64,000 nt of DNA from Gossypium raimondii (GCF_025698545.1 NC_068567.1:60958705-61022704), one strand, 5' to 3'. Positions 21,060 through 33,286 are shown, counted from the first letter of the stretch. Made by a program: numbers and translations. The notes: generated by a model from the letters alone, not told the origin.

Positions 21060-24000
21060 TCAAGGCTTGAATGCTGGAACTTGATCTACAGAAGAATAAA
21101 GCGCACCATAGATCGTCCGATCGATTATACTCCGATATGGATCCTCCTCTCGCTTCTTCAACAAGTAATCTATACATTGTTCAACTTCTGACTTTACCTG
21201 CAAATACAAATCATTTGCATCTTGTCTGTTCTTCGTCAAATCCTCCCTTCCTTTCAACTTTATCGGTTTTCCGAACAGATAGTAAAACCGTCCTGGGATC
21301 TTTGGTAACATCCCTGGGATAAAGAGCTGTTGGTTTCCGACCTCTCCATCTGTTTCATCCCTACAAATCAGAGAATGTAACTGCAAATAAGCAAGCTTCT
21401 TGTTGTTGTTGTTCCTAATGTAACTTAATACACACTCATACGGGAAACCGAAACCGAAATATACGGGTAATGACCTTATTCTTATACCATCCCGAATGGA
21501 TTCTTTTATTCTCTCGTTAATCACGGGGATTTTCATCCAGTCGTTGTAGTCGAGAACCAACTGCAATGGAAGATTAAAGTAAGAACAACGATATTAAGCT
21601 GTTTTTCGATCGGATACGAAGTAAAACATGAAGCAGAAAAACTTACTTCTGCTATATCATCTTCTCCTACAGTTCCAAAAGGTACAATTGTGGCCCCGAA
21701 TCGTGCTGCCATTCGTACAAATTCGGGTTGTTCTGGCCAAAATAATTTGTATTCTTCACCCTGCAATGATAAAAGACACTATTTCCTAAGAATTTATGTC
21801 GGAAATATTGGCACGAAAAAGCAATATGTCATAAGAAAATGGAAAGTAAACACGAAGTCCTCTTGATATTCTAGGTTCCGATATAGTGCCCGAACTATGG
21901 ACGGTCTGACCTTATAATGGAGGGCCTCGCGGGCGCCGCCGGGATAAAGAAGAACATGGGATTTCGTAGACAGAGCTTTGAACAGATAATTTGCTGTTAC
22001 GGGCAATGCACCCATAACTTTAACCCAATCAGAGAAAGCAAATTCATTGGACGAACTTTGAAGCTTCCCCCAAAACAATTCCGGATGTGCAATTCCGCGG
22101 ACCATAATCTTCTTCTCTCGTAAGAACGCTTCAATAAGGCAAGAAAGTTCGAGTCCCATTAACATATGGTAACCAACTAACAACACCGGACCTTCATTTG
22201 GAACCCCTGCAAGCCCCTGCACTATTTTTCCGTCTTCCATGGTCGAGAACATTGCCGAACCGGAAGCAAATCGTATGTACCTGCAATTTTGAGTGGCAGT
22301 AAGTATGAGCCAAAATTGGTGAAGTGATGCATACAATACATTGCTTGGTGGGAATTACCCGGCTACTTCATCGAATGCATATTTGAATTCCGACATGCTG
22401 GGAGGCACAAAATCCGCGATAAAATCGTGCTTCTTGGAGTGCCGGTATTTGCAAGTACCTTTAATGATAGTCAGTAGATTCAAGCTATCTTCCTGTAGCA
22501 CAGTAAAAACATGCATGAATATCCAAAACCAATGAGAACCATTTTTCGATCGAAACAGGCCTAAGTGCCCCTCTGTCGATTCATTAACTACACATATGCT
22601 TAAGTACCAGTAAAAGGGTATGTCCGTTGTCCTTGAAGCGACGGACTTTGCAATTCGATAATGAATTCATGAGACGTTGAGCTTCATCTCGACTAGGAAG
22701 CATATTATCCTTGTCACTGAAATGCAGAGACGTTTAAACAATTCACCAAAATACAGAAGATTCAGAAACAATAAGAGATGGCATGATGGAGAGAATAAAG
22801 ACCTTGCAAGCACTAGTACTTCGGCTTTAATAGCATGGAGACGCGAATTCGTATAAGCAGAAGCTGTTTTGAGCAACTTCAGCTTCCAAACGAGAGTCTC
22901 CTTTGGTATAATATTGGCCATACCCTGAAAAGTCAAGGAAAACCAACATTACAGGTTAACAGCCAACACGGAACTCGAACCAAACCATGTTACTCGGACT
23001 TGGACAGCCAGCAAATGCAAATAACAAAACACAATGCATCATAACCAACCGAGAACAGTTCTTACAGAAAGAAGAGGAAGCAAAGCAGTGAGGTTGCCGG
23101 ACAACTGTTCGATTTTCTGCAAAGGCGAAAGCCTACCTTCGATACCAACAGTTGCCATTTTCACTGGTTCACCTTTAAAAAACAGAAGTAGCAGTACTAG
23201 AACAAACTTACCTTTGTTATAAACCGAATAAATAAATAAAGCACACCAATAGTAAAGACATACCCATTACAAGGCTCAAAAGATAGGGGATGGTAACATG
23301 GAGTCCATCCGGGAAAGCTTCCAATATCGGGAACAACGGTTGTAACTGTGACCTGCCAAATGATGTAGCTAAAATGAATGGTAAAGAAAAAGTATCAGCC
23401 AATTATGGAATTTCAGCAACCTGAATTCGTAAAATAAGTAAAGGTTTTAAAAAGGCACACCAGGGTTAGCTAATATCAAAACCAAGTCTATGGTTGGATT
23501 CCGAGCAGCAACAGCAAGCGCTAAACATCCTCCAAACGAATCGCCCACCAAATAGATTGGTGTATTCGGACGGTAAGCGTGCTCGAGCCTTATTGCTTCT
23601 TCAACAAGTTTCACCAGCTCTTCAAAATGCATAAAAAATACCATGAACAATCAACTATCGCAGTTAAAAGGATTCAAATTTATAGAGAAAAGAAAGCAAA
23701 TAAGCAATCATATGCTGTTCTCAAGGCATGTATCAGCATTGAAACCTTCGAATGGTGTTCGATCTTGGACAGGAATATGAAGGCATTGAACTTTAAAAAC
23801 CCTGCATTCAACAAAAATCTTCAATATAAATTGTTACTTTCAAGTTTCAAATGAACAACTCTTACTATATATATATATAAACATGACAATAAATCAGTAT
23901 ACTATGAGCTAATCAGCAGGAAAAACTTTTATGGCATATATTGTTCGACTCTTCATTTTTCTTGAAGCATCCAAACGTGTTTGGTATCTGTATCAGGAGC

Positions 24001-25361
24001 ATATATAAAGATGGGTGCGAGATATGACCCTCTAGAAACTTACCATATACATGGAAAAACATAGAAAAAAATTGGACATATATCGGACATGCACGCCAAA
24101 TTCAGGCAACTAGTTTATTGGGCACATGGAAAGGAAATATAAATGCCACCAAGGAAGCTATAGAGCTGGTTTTCCTCTAGTGTACTTGAAGAATCCAGAC
24201 AATGTGTTCGATATTGGGAACATATACAAACATGGGTCGGGATATGACAGTCCAACAACTTTGTATATACACAGAAGCGTAGGAATAATTTGAATATATC
24301 CATGTTGGACATATATCTGACACTCAACGCCAAATTCATTGGCCATGTTGAAAGGAAATATAAATGCCACCAAGAAGGCTATAGAGCTGATTTCCCTCTA
24401 GTGTGCTTGAAGCATCCAGACAACGTGTTCGATATCGGGAACAGATACAAACATGGGTACAGGATATGACCCACCAAAAACTTACCATATACATGGAAAA
24501 AATAGAAAAAAATCGAACATATCCATGTTGGACATATATCCAACACTTGCACCAAATTCAAGCAACATAGTTTATTGGCCACATGGAAAGGAAATATAAA
24601 TGCCGATAAGGAGGCAATAGAGCTGATTTGCATCTAGTGTACTTGAAGAATCCAGACGACGTGTTCGATATCGGAAACATATACAAACATGGGAACAGAA
24701 TATGACCCTCCAAAAACTTACCATATACATGAAAATGCATAGAGAAAACTGAATATCAACCAAAGTAATCAGGTAAATAGACACAAGTGATATATATAGG
24801 GAAGGATAATACAACTTACTTGCCAAGAGCTTTATGGTGCAAAATGAGGCCCATACCAACACCATCAAGCCCTGCAATTACATCAAGTAACAAAATGAAG
24901 TTCCCATTATACACAGTCAAAACATCAAACAAAAAGAGGGCAACAAATTTACCAGGTAAAAACAGAAGGAGAGGAGAATCATTTATAGGCTGACCACATT
25001 CAACAGGACAAAACCACCTAGGTGGTCCACCATCAGGCTTGATCATCTCCTCAGCTGCAATAAGATAATCTTTCACAGTCTTTGTTCCATAACCATCATC
25101 CCACAACACTTCAAGTTCTTCACAAACCCTTTTTTTCACCATTTTTTGTTCAATCCTAGGCTTTAACCTCCCATTCCCACCATTAAGAAATGACCCTTTT
25201 TTCTCCTTCTCCTCCATTACAGAACCAGCACCACCATTCACTGAATACACTGACAAATTATCATCACCACTAACTAATCTTTCAGCTCTAAAACGAGGCT
25301 TCAACTTTGGGTTAATCCCAAAACAAGGCGAAACCCTGAAAGTAAGTATAGCAGATGCCAT
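21060..25361 (-). CDS. PES: Phytyl ester synthase / diacylglycerol acyltransferase-like protein, plastidial (13 exons)
   Basis: Exons, highest first: 24953-25361, 24820-24871, 23746-23801, 23461-23619, 23264-23368, 23066-23172, 22803-22924, 22608-22716, 22359-22492, 21911-22280, 21647-21760, 21475-21560, 21060-21360. The sum is 2124 nt, an uninterrupted 707-codon frame, and all introns are GT-AG. Length and order match the Arabidopsis PES1/PES2 family (about 700 residues). The N-terminus is Ser/Arg-rich and looks like a chloroplast transit peptide. An alpha/beta-hydrolase half follows with nucleophile elbow GDSFGG at 198-203. The C-terminal half is acyltransferase-like, with GYHMLMG at 454-460 and PGGARE at 531-536. 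Known members esterify phytol and diacylglycerol with fatty acids in plastoglobules during chlorophyll breakdown. The donor of the second-last exon (GTCATT) is weak. That intron (21361-21474) is also in frame, so retention is possible. Which PES paralogue it is cannot be told. Confidence 0.92.
23961..24760. repeat. ~225-bp tandem repeat in intron 2 of the PES-like gene
   Basis: The anchor CTTGAAG followed by (C/A)ATCCA(G/A)AC recurs at 23961, 24185, 24406 and 24642, giving spacings of 224, 221 and 236. Each unit carries GTGTTCGATATYGGRAAC and ends GCYATAGAGCTG. There are three full units and a partial fourth. The units read open in short stretches on the minus strand (such as 24115-24339), but these are not exons: the gene's frame joins exon 2 to exon 3 without them. 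Confidence 0.85.
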
Positions 25362-25811
25362 TGATTCCCCTCACACCCTTTGGCTAAACACAGATATTTG
25401 AACAACTTTATACACAACTAGAAACAGTATTCAAAATCATTAATACCCCATTTTCAAGAATAAAATAGACTGAAAAAAGAACCGTAAATAAACCACAAGT
25501 AGAGTACAAGGATGAAATTTGGTGTGAACCCAGATTAGTGAAACAAGGCTCACAGCTTCTCAAAAACACAATACTATATTTCTAGAATTTTTTGTGAAGA
25601 TCAAGCAATGAAACAAATACTGAAATTGACAGTGTTTTAATGGCAAATAATAATTTAAAACCAACTCAGAAGAAAAAGAGAAAAAAGGGAATTTAGTTTT
25701 GGATTTTATGGATGTGTACTTTCCATGCTTGTGGCTGTAGAGTAGCCAACGACCCTATGAATTTTTTTTTAACTGGTAATAATTCTTACTGAATTTGGCG
25801 GTTGTTTTTAG
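25362..25811 (-). other. 5' flank and probable 5' UTR of the PES-like gene
   Basis: Upstream of the ATG at 25361 on the minus strand. It is less repetitive than the surrounding DNA. I see no convincing TATA box. No ORF. Confidence 0.4.
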
Positions 25812-26350
25812 GTTAATTTTTGTTATTAGTCCTTGTATTTTTAAAAGTTTTGTTTTTAATCCTTATACTTTAATTTGTTCGTTTTCAGTCTTGTACTTTT
25901 CGAATTTTAAAATCTCAATCATCATCAAATGATAACTGTTAAATTAATTGAATTAAGCTCTGCTATTTTCAAAATAAATATATTATCATATGTAATGTAA
26001 TGTTAGTTTATTATTTCCACATATTACTTACTAAAAATATAATTAATAGGTTAATGATGGTCATTTATTTCAAGACTGGAATTTTAAATTTTGAAAAGTA
26101 TAGGAATTTAGAATGATTTAATTGGAGAAATTGAACAAATCTACAATTATACATACAAGACAATACTAATATTCAAATTTAACCAAATCGATTCAAATGT
26201 TACTGTTTAGGTTGGAACTAAAATTTCAAAAATTAAAAGTAGAAGGACTAAATCGACCAACTCAAAAAATAAAGTAACTCAATTTTATCAAGTTAAAGTA
26301 TAGAGACTAAATCCACAACATAAAACGCAGGACTAATAACAAATTTTAAC
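25812..26350. mobile_element. TIR element of family F2
   Basis: The left arm GGTTAATTTTTGTTATTAG with ATCCTTATACTTTAATTTG is the imperfect inverse of the right arm (CAAGTTAAAGTATAGAGAC and CTAATAACAAATTTTAACC). About 540 bp, no coding capacity. A right half of the same family lies at 30590-30792 and a related, more degraded copy at about 29500-29770. Confidence 0.65.
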
Positions 26351-26523
26351 CATATTTTAAGGGTTAAATTTTCATAACTGAGATATACATGTAAAAGAGA
26401 CGGCAGGTATTTATTTTTAATTTAATATTTTAGATTATTTTTCTTTTATTAAAATTTAAATTTTAGATAAAATAACACATTTTTTAAGGTTTACATAGTA
26501 TGTATTATATATAAATTTTATAT

Positions 26524-26974
26524 AGGGTAAATTACAAAAGTAGTCACTTTTGTTTGACTCAGATTACATTTTAGTCACTTATGTTTGAAATGTTACGTTT
26601 TAGTCACTTGCGTTAACGTTTTGTTACGAAGTGGTCACTCTACCGTTAAACTCCGTTACCTCCTTAATGACAGTCCTAAGTGGCAGTCCAAATGGGTTTC
26701 AAATGCCAACTTGGGTGTCTAGTTACTGGATGAAAATAAGTTTTTAATTAAATAAATTTAATTTGGACTGTCACGTGCAACATCCAAGTTAGCATTTAAA
26801 GCCCATTTGGACTGTCACATAAGACCGTCGTTAGGGAGGTAACGGAGCTTGACGGTAGAATGACTACTTTGTAACAAAACAATAACATAAGTGACTAAAA
26901 CGTAACATTTCAAATATAAGTGATTAAAATATAATCTGAGACAAACAAAAGTGACTATTTTTGTAGTTTACCCT
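26524..26974. mobile_element. Foldback TIR element F1, complete copy (451 bp)
   Basis: The left end AGGGTAAATTACAAAAGTAG and the right end ACTATTTTTGTAGTTTACCCT are inverted copies. The complementarity runs through almost the whole element. The words CGTTACCTCCTTAATGA and GGGAGGTAACGG pair near the centre, so a single strand could fold into one long hairpin. No ORF. Family members are at 1-174 and 45271-46035. Confidence 0.8.
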
Positions 26975-27570
26975 TTTATGTAATATAAATTACATAGTAT
27001 ATAAAATAAAAATATATTATAAAATATAAAATGGGTAGGGTTAAGCTCTGATTTTAAACATTGAAATTCAAATTCAAATTATATTTTAAATTATCTTATT
27101 TCTTTCTAAACTCATTATTCGAGTCTTATACTTTTATCCACACCTTCTCATATTTCAAGCCGACTTCCGATTTGGAAAAATAATTCACCCCATGAACAAG
27201 CTTAATTGATGGTTAGGATTGTCCATAAATAGAATTAAGCCAAATCGAATCTAGACACAAATTTACCTATGCTTGAATTGACACAAGTCTATTTTATTGA
27301 GTAAAGCAAGCTGTCCGACTTATGGACAGGTCTAGTATTGTTTGTGGCGTTCGATCACTCGACAATTGCAGTTGCCAGTGGCAATATCAGACAGTACGTG
27401 GCAGATTTTCAGTGACGTAGCCCAGAGTCTACCGTTGAAGCAACCACTTATTGTGTGATCATAAGTGATTTGAAGCAAATATCTTCTGGAAAAAGTTCCA
27501 TTTAATTATAAAATGATCGCGACAGCATGTGAAAAATAATATTCTGAAACAAAAAAAAAGAAGAGAGAGA
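26975..27570. other. Intergenic, no gene seen
   Basis: AT-rich with a less repetitive middle (27150-27500). I find no ORF with family likeness and no RNA gene. Confidence 0.4.
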
Positions 27571-28091
27571 GTAAATTATCCTAAAAGTTATTAAATTATT
27601 AAAAAATTTATGTTTTTGTTATATAATTTTAAAAAGTTATAAAATAGTCACTAAATTATTCAAAAAAAATTATTTAAGTCATTGAGTTGTTAATTTTTTT
27701 TTTTAATTTGGAATGTGGGTTTTAAGCGACGACTCGACAATTGGTATAGTGGATTAATACCCATCGATGAGTAGAACATATCTTAGATCCAAGCCTATCT
27801 GACAGTCAACATCAAAGATCAACAAAAAGATCTATTTAGATTTTGGTTCGTGGATTTGTGACGTTTAAAGTTATTTCGTAAAAGAAAATGAACTATAGAG
27901 GAGAATAAGAATGGAAGCTTTCGATTGATGCAGGTGATGCAAATAACAATGGACATATAACAACAATTTTAGCAGACCAGTGGCTTAAATGAAATCTTTT
28001 GAATAGTTCAAAAATCGTTTTATAACTTTTTGAAGTTAAGTGATCAAAATGTATATTTATTAATAACTTAGTGAACTTGGGTGTAATTTGT
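27571..28091. mobile_element. MITE M3, complete copy
   Basis: It starts GTAAATTATCCTAAAAG and ends CTTGGGTGTAATTTGTCAC. The interior carries CGATGAGTAGAACATATC and GGTTCGTGGATTTGTGACG, shared with the copies at 3774, 28320 and 43536. Confidence 0.75.
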
Positions 28092-28319
28092 CACAATTGC
28101 TGTTGACTTGTTAGTGAAAAAAACGCAAATATAAAATGTTTTTTTCAAATATATCACGTTATTTATATTTAGGTCTATTTATGATTTTAGTCCCTCTATT
28201 AAAATTTAAGATTTAATCCCTCCACTTAATTTGATCATTTACTTTCATAGTACAAATACCAAAATTAAAATTTGACCATTATTATACAATATGAAAAAAA
28301 GCAAAGAATTTTGACATAT

Positions 28320-29405
28320 TGCTGGCATCTACCCCTTAATTTCATTGAAGTCACTGGGATATTAAAATCATTGTTGTCACCGTCTGCATCAATCAAAAGC
28401 TCTCATTTCCATTCTCTTCTACAGTTCGGTTTTATTTTCATGAAACAACTTTAAACCTCACGAATCTACAAACAAAATCTAAACAGCTTTCTTCTCTAAT
28501 CTCCGATACTGACTATTAGATTGACTTGGATCAAAGGTATGTTTTTTCTACTCGTCAATGTGTGCTAATTAGACCTGATCATAGGTCGGGTCAATGCAAA
28601 ATTTTAGGCCCATTTTCTAGGCCCGGGCCCAACCAAAAAAATGTGCCTAAAATTTTGCCCAAGTCTGACCCAGATAAAAATGCAACTCGAGCCTAGATTG
28701 ACCCGAACCGCCCGTATTAAATTTTTATATTTTTTATATAAAAACAATTTTAAAAAATATAATACATCAAATACACTAAAAATATTAAAATAAATATTTC
28801 TCAATAATTGAAAATACATTAAAAATTATACTTAAATAACACTAAGATAATTGTTACTTAGCAAGCAAATACCTTCAAAATAGTAGCAAAATTAATAATA
28901 AAACAAGAGTTATGCAATATCTAAACAATAACAACAAAATAGTAACAATGTAATAGTAAAATGGCAGCCAAGATAGCAACAAAACAGTAGCAAATAGCAA
29001 AAAAAAAAAAATTAGGCAGATTCGAGCCGGCCTCGAGCCAAAAAATTCTTACCTGATGTCCGATCTGTTTAGAAAATGGGCCTTATTTTTTTTGTCCAAG
29101 CCCATTTTCCCCCTACATTTTTGCCTAAGCACTCCCACTTTAATACTTGGCCGAGTGGCCTCACCTATGATCAGGTTTAATACTAATCCACCATAACGAT
29201 CATTAAATCGTCACTTGGAGTTCGCTAGCTTAAATTAAAAAGAACTTAATAGCCCATTGAACTAAATAAAAAACTTTCGAATAGTTTAATGGATTAAATA
29301 AAAGCTTTCGAATTTTATAATAATCATTTTATAACTTTTTAAAATTAATTGACCAAAAATAAATTTATTAATAGTTTATTAATTTTGGGCGTGATTTACC
29401 TTTTT
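28320..29405. mobile_element. Inverted MITE M3 copy interrupted by a hAT-like element
   Basis: The left piece (28320-28569) and right piece (29180-29405) are together a normal M3 element in the opposite internal orientation to its neighbour at 27571. The break falls in the conserved CTACTCGTCAATG...TAATCCACCATA passage. Confidence 0.65.
28570..29179. mobile_element. hAT-like element (family H2) inserted in MITE M3
   Basis: The termini TAGACCTGATCATAGGT and ACCTATGATCAGGTTTA are near-perfect inverted repeats. The flanking 8-mers GTGCTAAT (28562-28569) and ATACTAAT (29180-29187) match at six of eight positions, as expected for an aged hAT duplication. The 610-bp interior has tandem-like words (AATAGTAACAAAAT). 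A related copy covers about 32710-33280. Confidence 0.75.
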
Positions 29406-30200
29406 AAAATTGGAGAAGAAAACCGTCACATAAGATGACGGATTGTTCACGTGATTCATACCATGCTTGACACGTGGTTAGAGAGCTCTTTACTTTGATT
29501 GAAATGTACTATAGATTCCTATACTCTTCACAAATTTAAAATTTAGATCTAATTATTAAGCAGTTAATTTTTATTAAATTTATTGATTTAACATTTTAAA
29601 ATAAATAAAATACTCACTTAGTAGCAATGTACCTAAAAAATGACGTTGTAATGAACTTAAATTTAACAAATAATATTAATAATGTTAACAATTGAATCTA
29701 AAATTTAAAATCTGAAAAGTAAAGATACTAATTTTTTAAAAATACAAATATAAGAACTAAATTATAAATTTACGAAAAATATATAGACTTACCACATTTT
29801 CCTTTTTTTTTTTAGTTATTGGGAGGACCACATGTGGCAGTGACAGCAAAGAAAAGTTGAAATTATGCTTATGTATGCCTATGGCTAGAGAGGGCTCTTT
29901 TTCATTTGGCGATGTATATGAATTTCGTAATTTTTTCAATTTCATCCTTTAAATTTTCGTTTCATTTTGTTAAACTAAACATACCATTAAATTCAAAAAA
30001 TTTAGGCAAAATGAGGCCAAACTAGAGGTACTAAAGGTATTCCCCATTGACCCCTCCAGTTTGATTAATTAGGCCAGCTTTAGGCAGGTTTGAATCATTT
30101 GAACTCATCGGATCAAGCTCGGGTCTAATTTTTTTTAAGAAATCGAGTCTTGACTCGTCTCATCAGCACTTCTAAAATAAATTAAATATTTTAACATTTG
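29406..30200. other. Intergenic with degraded F2-type repeat
   Basis: About 29500-29770 resembles family F2. The remainder is AT-rich. The ORF 29757-29945 has no family likeness. Confidence 0.4.
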
Positions 30201-30524
30201 GGTTAATGCATTGTTTTGGATTTGAACTTGGTAACTATTCTCACATCAGACTTAAACTTTATTTTTTTTGTCTAAGTTAATGCCTCACCACATTGGGACC
30301 TCAACTTTTTTTTGTTCAAATTAGCCCCTAATATTGTGATATATCCTTAAAAAGAGTCGGGGAACAAAAGTCAAGTCACAATGCGAGAATAATTACTTAA
30401 TTCAAATCTCAATGTCGAAACAATTGCGAAGTTCAAAGATTAAATTGGACAAAAAAAATTCAAATCTCTCTATAGAAAAAAAATTTCAGGTTCAATTCCT
30501 AAAAAGTGCATTACCCCTTAAACA
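30201..30524. mobile_element. TIR element of family F3
   Basis: The left arm GGGTTAATGCATTGTTTTGG is the imperfect inverse of the right arm CCTAAAAAGTGCATTACCCC. The interior words (AACTTGGTAACTATTCTCAC) also occur in the larger relative at 37836-38292. Confidence 0.6.
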
Positions 30525-30589
30525 TGTTGCTCTAAAATAGACAAAACTCGAAAAACCTATCTATTCCATATAATATCTAATTAGAAAAT

Positions 30590-30792
30590 ATGGACTAAAT
30601 CTATATTTATATGCATGGTACAATACTGGTAATTGAATTTAATCAAATGGGTTTAATTGCTACTATTTGGTTAGGACTAAAATTTTAAAATTTGAAAAGT
30701 AGAATGACTAAAATTGATCAAATTAAAGTAATGGACCAAATCCACAACTTTCACAAGTATAAAGACTAATAGCAGGATTTAGCCAATAATTA
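30590..30792. mobile_element. Right half of an F2 TIR element
   Basis: It matches the right arm of 25812-26350, with AATGGACCAAATCCACAAC and AAGACTAATAGCAGGATTT. It ends about 110 bp before the stop codon of CXE-d, so it may form part of that gene's 3' flank. Confidence 0.5.
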
Positions 30793-30902
30793 AAACACAC
30801 AAAAAAGAAATCCTGCTAATGGCGCTTTTATTTCAACAATGCAGGCTCTAAAAGTTGGCCATTTTACAATTTGATCCTTGGGGAATTTCAAGTTTCAAAG
30901 CT

Positions 30903-31823
30903 TCAAAGATTCAGAAATGAAGAAACTCGATCCATCAACTCAGCAGCTTTCTCACAATCTGGTTTAAACAAATAAAAAACATGCACTTCCCCTTCAATCT
31001 CCACCATTTCTATAACCCCATTCCACCCACTTTTCTTCACCGTTTCATAGTAACTCACACCCCTTTCTCTTAGAAAATCCTTCTCTGCAACACAGATCAG
31101 TATCCTTTTGCAGACCAGACCAGCAGCCAGCTCTTTACTGGCGATACAAGCCGGGTTCAACCTCGGGTCATTGGGACCTTTGCTTGAAGGGAAAATGAAC
31201 GATATAAGTTCATCAGGCTCGTCGTTCATGAAAAACGGGTTCATCAAAAGCAACCCGGAGAATTTGAGTCGGATTTGGTCGTCTCCGGCGGATTTCATTA
31301 TCATGTTGTGAGCGATGTTGGCTCCGGCGCTGTCGCCCGCTAAGAACACTTTATCGAAGTCGGCGTTTTCGTTGAGCCATGGCTCGGGACCGTTCCTTTC
31401 AATGTGGGAAGCGATCCAGTTGATTGCATCCCAAGCGTCGTCGTACGCGGCGGGGAGGTTGTGCTCCGGAGCTTTCCTGTACTGTACGGAAACGGCTATT
31501 ACGTTGGCTTTGGCGACGAGGGAAGTGAGGTAGTTGTGGTAAGTGGGGGAGAAAGGGGACTCGATGCAAAACGCGCCGCCGTGGATGTAGATGAGGAGCG
31601 GGAGTTTGGCGGTGGGGTCTGAGGTTTTGGGGAGGAAAATACGAGCTGACGACAGGGGAGGCACCAGTGCGTCTTTAGACCGAACGCCGGTTTTGGGATC
31701 GTCGGACGGTGGGACCGTTACAATTTGCCGGAGTCTCTCGGCGCGTCCGTCTTTGTAAAGTTGGAACATGGGATATGAAGGGAAGAATACACGGGCAATT
31801 TCTGGGTTACTGCTTGAAGCCAT
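30903..31823 (-). CDS. Carboxylesterase CXE-d (more distant CXE family member)
   Basis: Single-exon gene of 306 codons with a complete plant CXE layout. The oxyanion motif is HGGA at 81-84 (IHGGAFCIES), a common natural variant in this family. The nucleophile elbow GDSAG is at 163-167 (Ser165), the acid in AEKD (Asp249) and the base in GEVHVFYL (His281). It shares the block order YKDGR, VPPSDDPKTGVRSKD and SPTYHNYL with CXE-a to -c but differs in many positions. It is therefore an older paralogue and not part of the recent duplication. The ATG at 31823 is the only good start (MASSSNPEIA), and no transit or signal peptide is visible. A TA microsatellite at 31874-31899 lies 50-75 nt upstream and may serve as the TATA region. 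The natural substrate is unknown. Confidence 0.9.
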   Translation of the reverse strand: MASSSNPEIARVFFPSYPMFQLYKDGRAERLRQIVTVPPSDDPKTGVRSKDALVPPLSSARIFLPKTSDPTAKLPLLIYIHGGAFCIESPFSPTYHNYLTSLVAKANVIAVSVQYRKAPEHNLPAAYDDAWDAINWIASHIERNGPEPWLNENADFDKVFLAGDSAGANIAHNMIMKSAGDDQIRLKFSGLLLMNPFFMNDEPDELISFIFPSSKGPNDPRLNPACIASKELAAGLVCKRILICVAEKDFLRERGVSYYETVKKSGWNGVIEMVEIEGEVHVFYLFKPDCEKAAELMDRVSSFLNL

Positions 31824-31873
31824 TTTAGAAGAAGATACTAAATTAACCTCTCAAAATTAAAGAAAAAGACTCG

Positions 31874-31899
31874 TATATATATATATATATATATAGATA
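31874..31899. repeat. (TA)n microsatellite in the CXE-d promoter
   Basis: About a dozen TA units, just upstream of the CXE-d start codon. Length variation here could change the position of the TATA region; this is inference. Confidence 0.7.
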
Positions 31900-32709
31900 T
31901 GCATACACATACTCTCTCTTTTTTTCATTTATTTCTATTTACCTAACAAAAAAACCTATCCCACCAAACATCTTTAAAACTATTATTCAATTTATGGATT
32001 GTGTCTTAACTTGATTAGTATTGAAATTGACGTCAACTTAAAAAATATAAATTCAAGTACATTAAAATATATTATCCTCTGATTTATAAATTGAAAAGTA
32101 ATTATGATTATTCTAAGCATTAAATTATCGGTCCAATCAGAATTTTTAATATGTCGTATGTTTTAGGTAAATCCTTAATGCCATAGTTATTGGCTCAACT
32201 AACCAAGAAACAATATTAATATGACAATGATGTCATGGCAGGGAAGGGATTATCTGGGTTTGGACTAGAAATTTGATGTCAATAAAGAGATAAGCAATGT
32301 AAGTCATTTACCACTATAACAATGATTAGTGTTTTAATAATTGGATTAATAATTAAATTGATTAAACCACCAACTTTCAATTCGACGGTCAATTCAATAA
32401 TAATTAAATATATAATTTTCAAATTTTTATTTATTCTGAACTATTCACTGAAAGATTAATTTAAATTTTTTATTTAAATTAATATATCAATTAATTTTAA
32501 TCTAATCGATCAGTCCAATTCAATTTACATAATAAAATAATATCAATATACATTTATTTTATTTTATTTTGTAATTTTCTTTCATCATACCAACTATAAA
32601 CCTAATTTGGTTGGAATAATTTTTAAAGATTTTGGAAAAAGAAAATTAAAGAAGTCTTTGATTAGTTGTAGCTAGGCGTAGGGAGTCAAACTTTTGGTGC
32701 TTGTTATTT
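31900..32709. other. Intergenic with SINE S1 and dispersed repeat
   Basis: A SINE S1 copy lies at about 32005-32110 (CTTAACTTGATTAGTATTG, then AAATTCAAGTACATT and ATATTATCCTCTG). About 32320-32545 resembles the dispersed repeat seen near 9890-10170. No gene. Confidence 0.45.
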
Positions 32710-33280
32710 TGTTTTGATGAACAAATACATGGGTCGATGTAAAATTTTAGTTCTATTTTTTAGGTTTGGATCTAATTTGGCTTGAAAAGGTGCTTAAAAT
32801 TCTACCTAAGTTCGTCCCAGATTAAAAATACTAAGTCTGAGCTCGACTTGATCAGACCGTATTAATTTTTTATAGATTATTTTTTATACAAAAACAGATT
32901 TAGAAAATATAAAACATCAAATGCACTAAAAATATTAAAATAAATGTTTTCTAACAAATTAAAAATAAATTAAAAAAGTCTTTATACTTAAATAACATTA
33001 AGATAGTTGTAACTTAACAAGCAAACGCCTCTAGAATAGTAACAAAATTAACAATAAAATAAGAGGTATATAAAATACAAATGAATAACAATAAAATAGT
33101 AGCAATATAATAACGAAATAATAATAAAATAGTAATAAAACAGCTAATTCAGATTGGATCGGGCCCAAATAAAAAAAAATCCTACTCAAAATTCAACTTA
33201 TTTAAAGAACGAACACTATTTTTTATCCAAACTTATTTTTAAAAATTATATTTTGACTCATTTTTCAAACTAGGCTTAGT
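32710..33280. mobile_element. hAT-like H2 element, degenerate copy
   Basis: Its interior is collinear with 28570-29179 (AACATCAAATGCACTAAAAA, TTAACAAGCAAACGCCTC). The termini are eroded, so the limits are approximate. Confidence 0.55.
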
Positions 33281-33286
33281 AATTGG

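Noticed and set aside
24115-24877. Minus-strand ORFs in the PES-like intron as extra exons
   Set aside because: Exons 2 and 3 join in phase to give the conserved protein. The ORFs are copies of the tandem repeat with no likeness to the family.
8363-31823. A biosynthetic gene cluster made of the CXEs and the PES-like gene
   Set aside because: The CXEs are a tandem family, the PES-like gene is a conserved plastid enzyme, and no P450, terpene synthase, transferase or similar partner is present.
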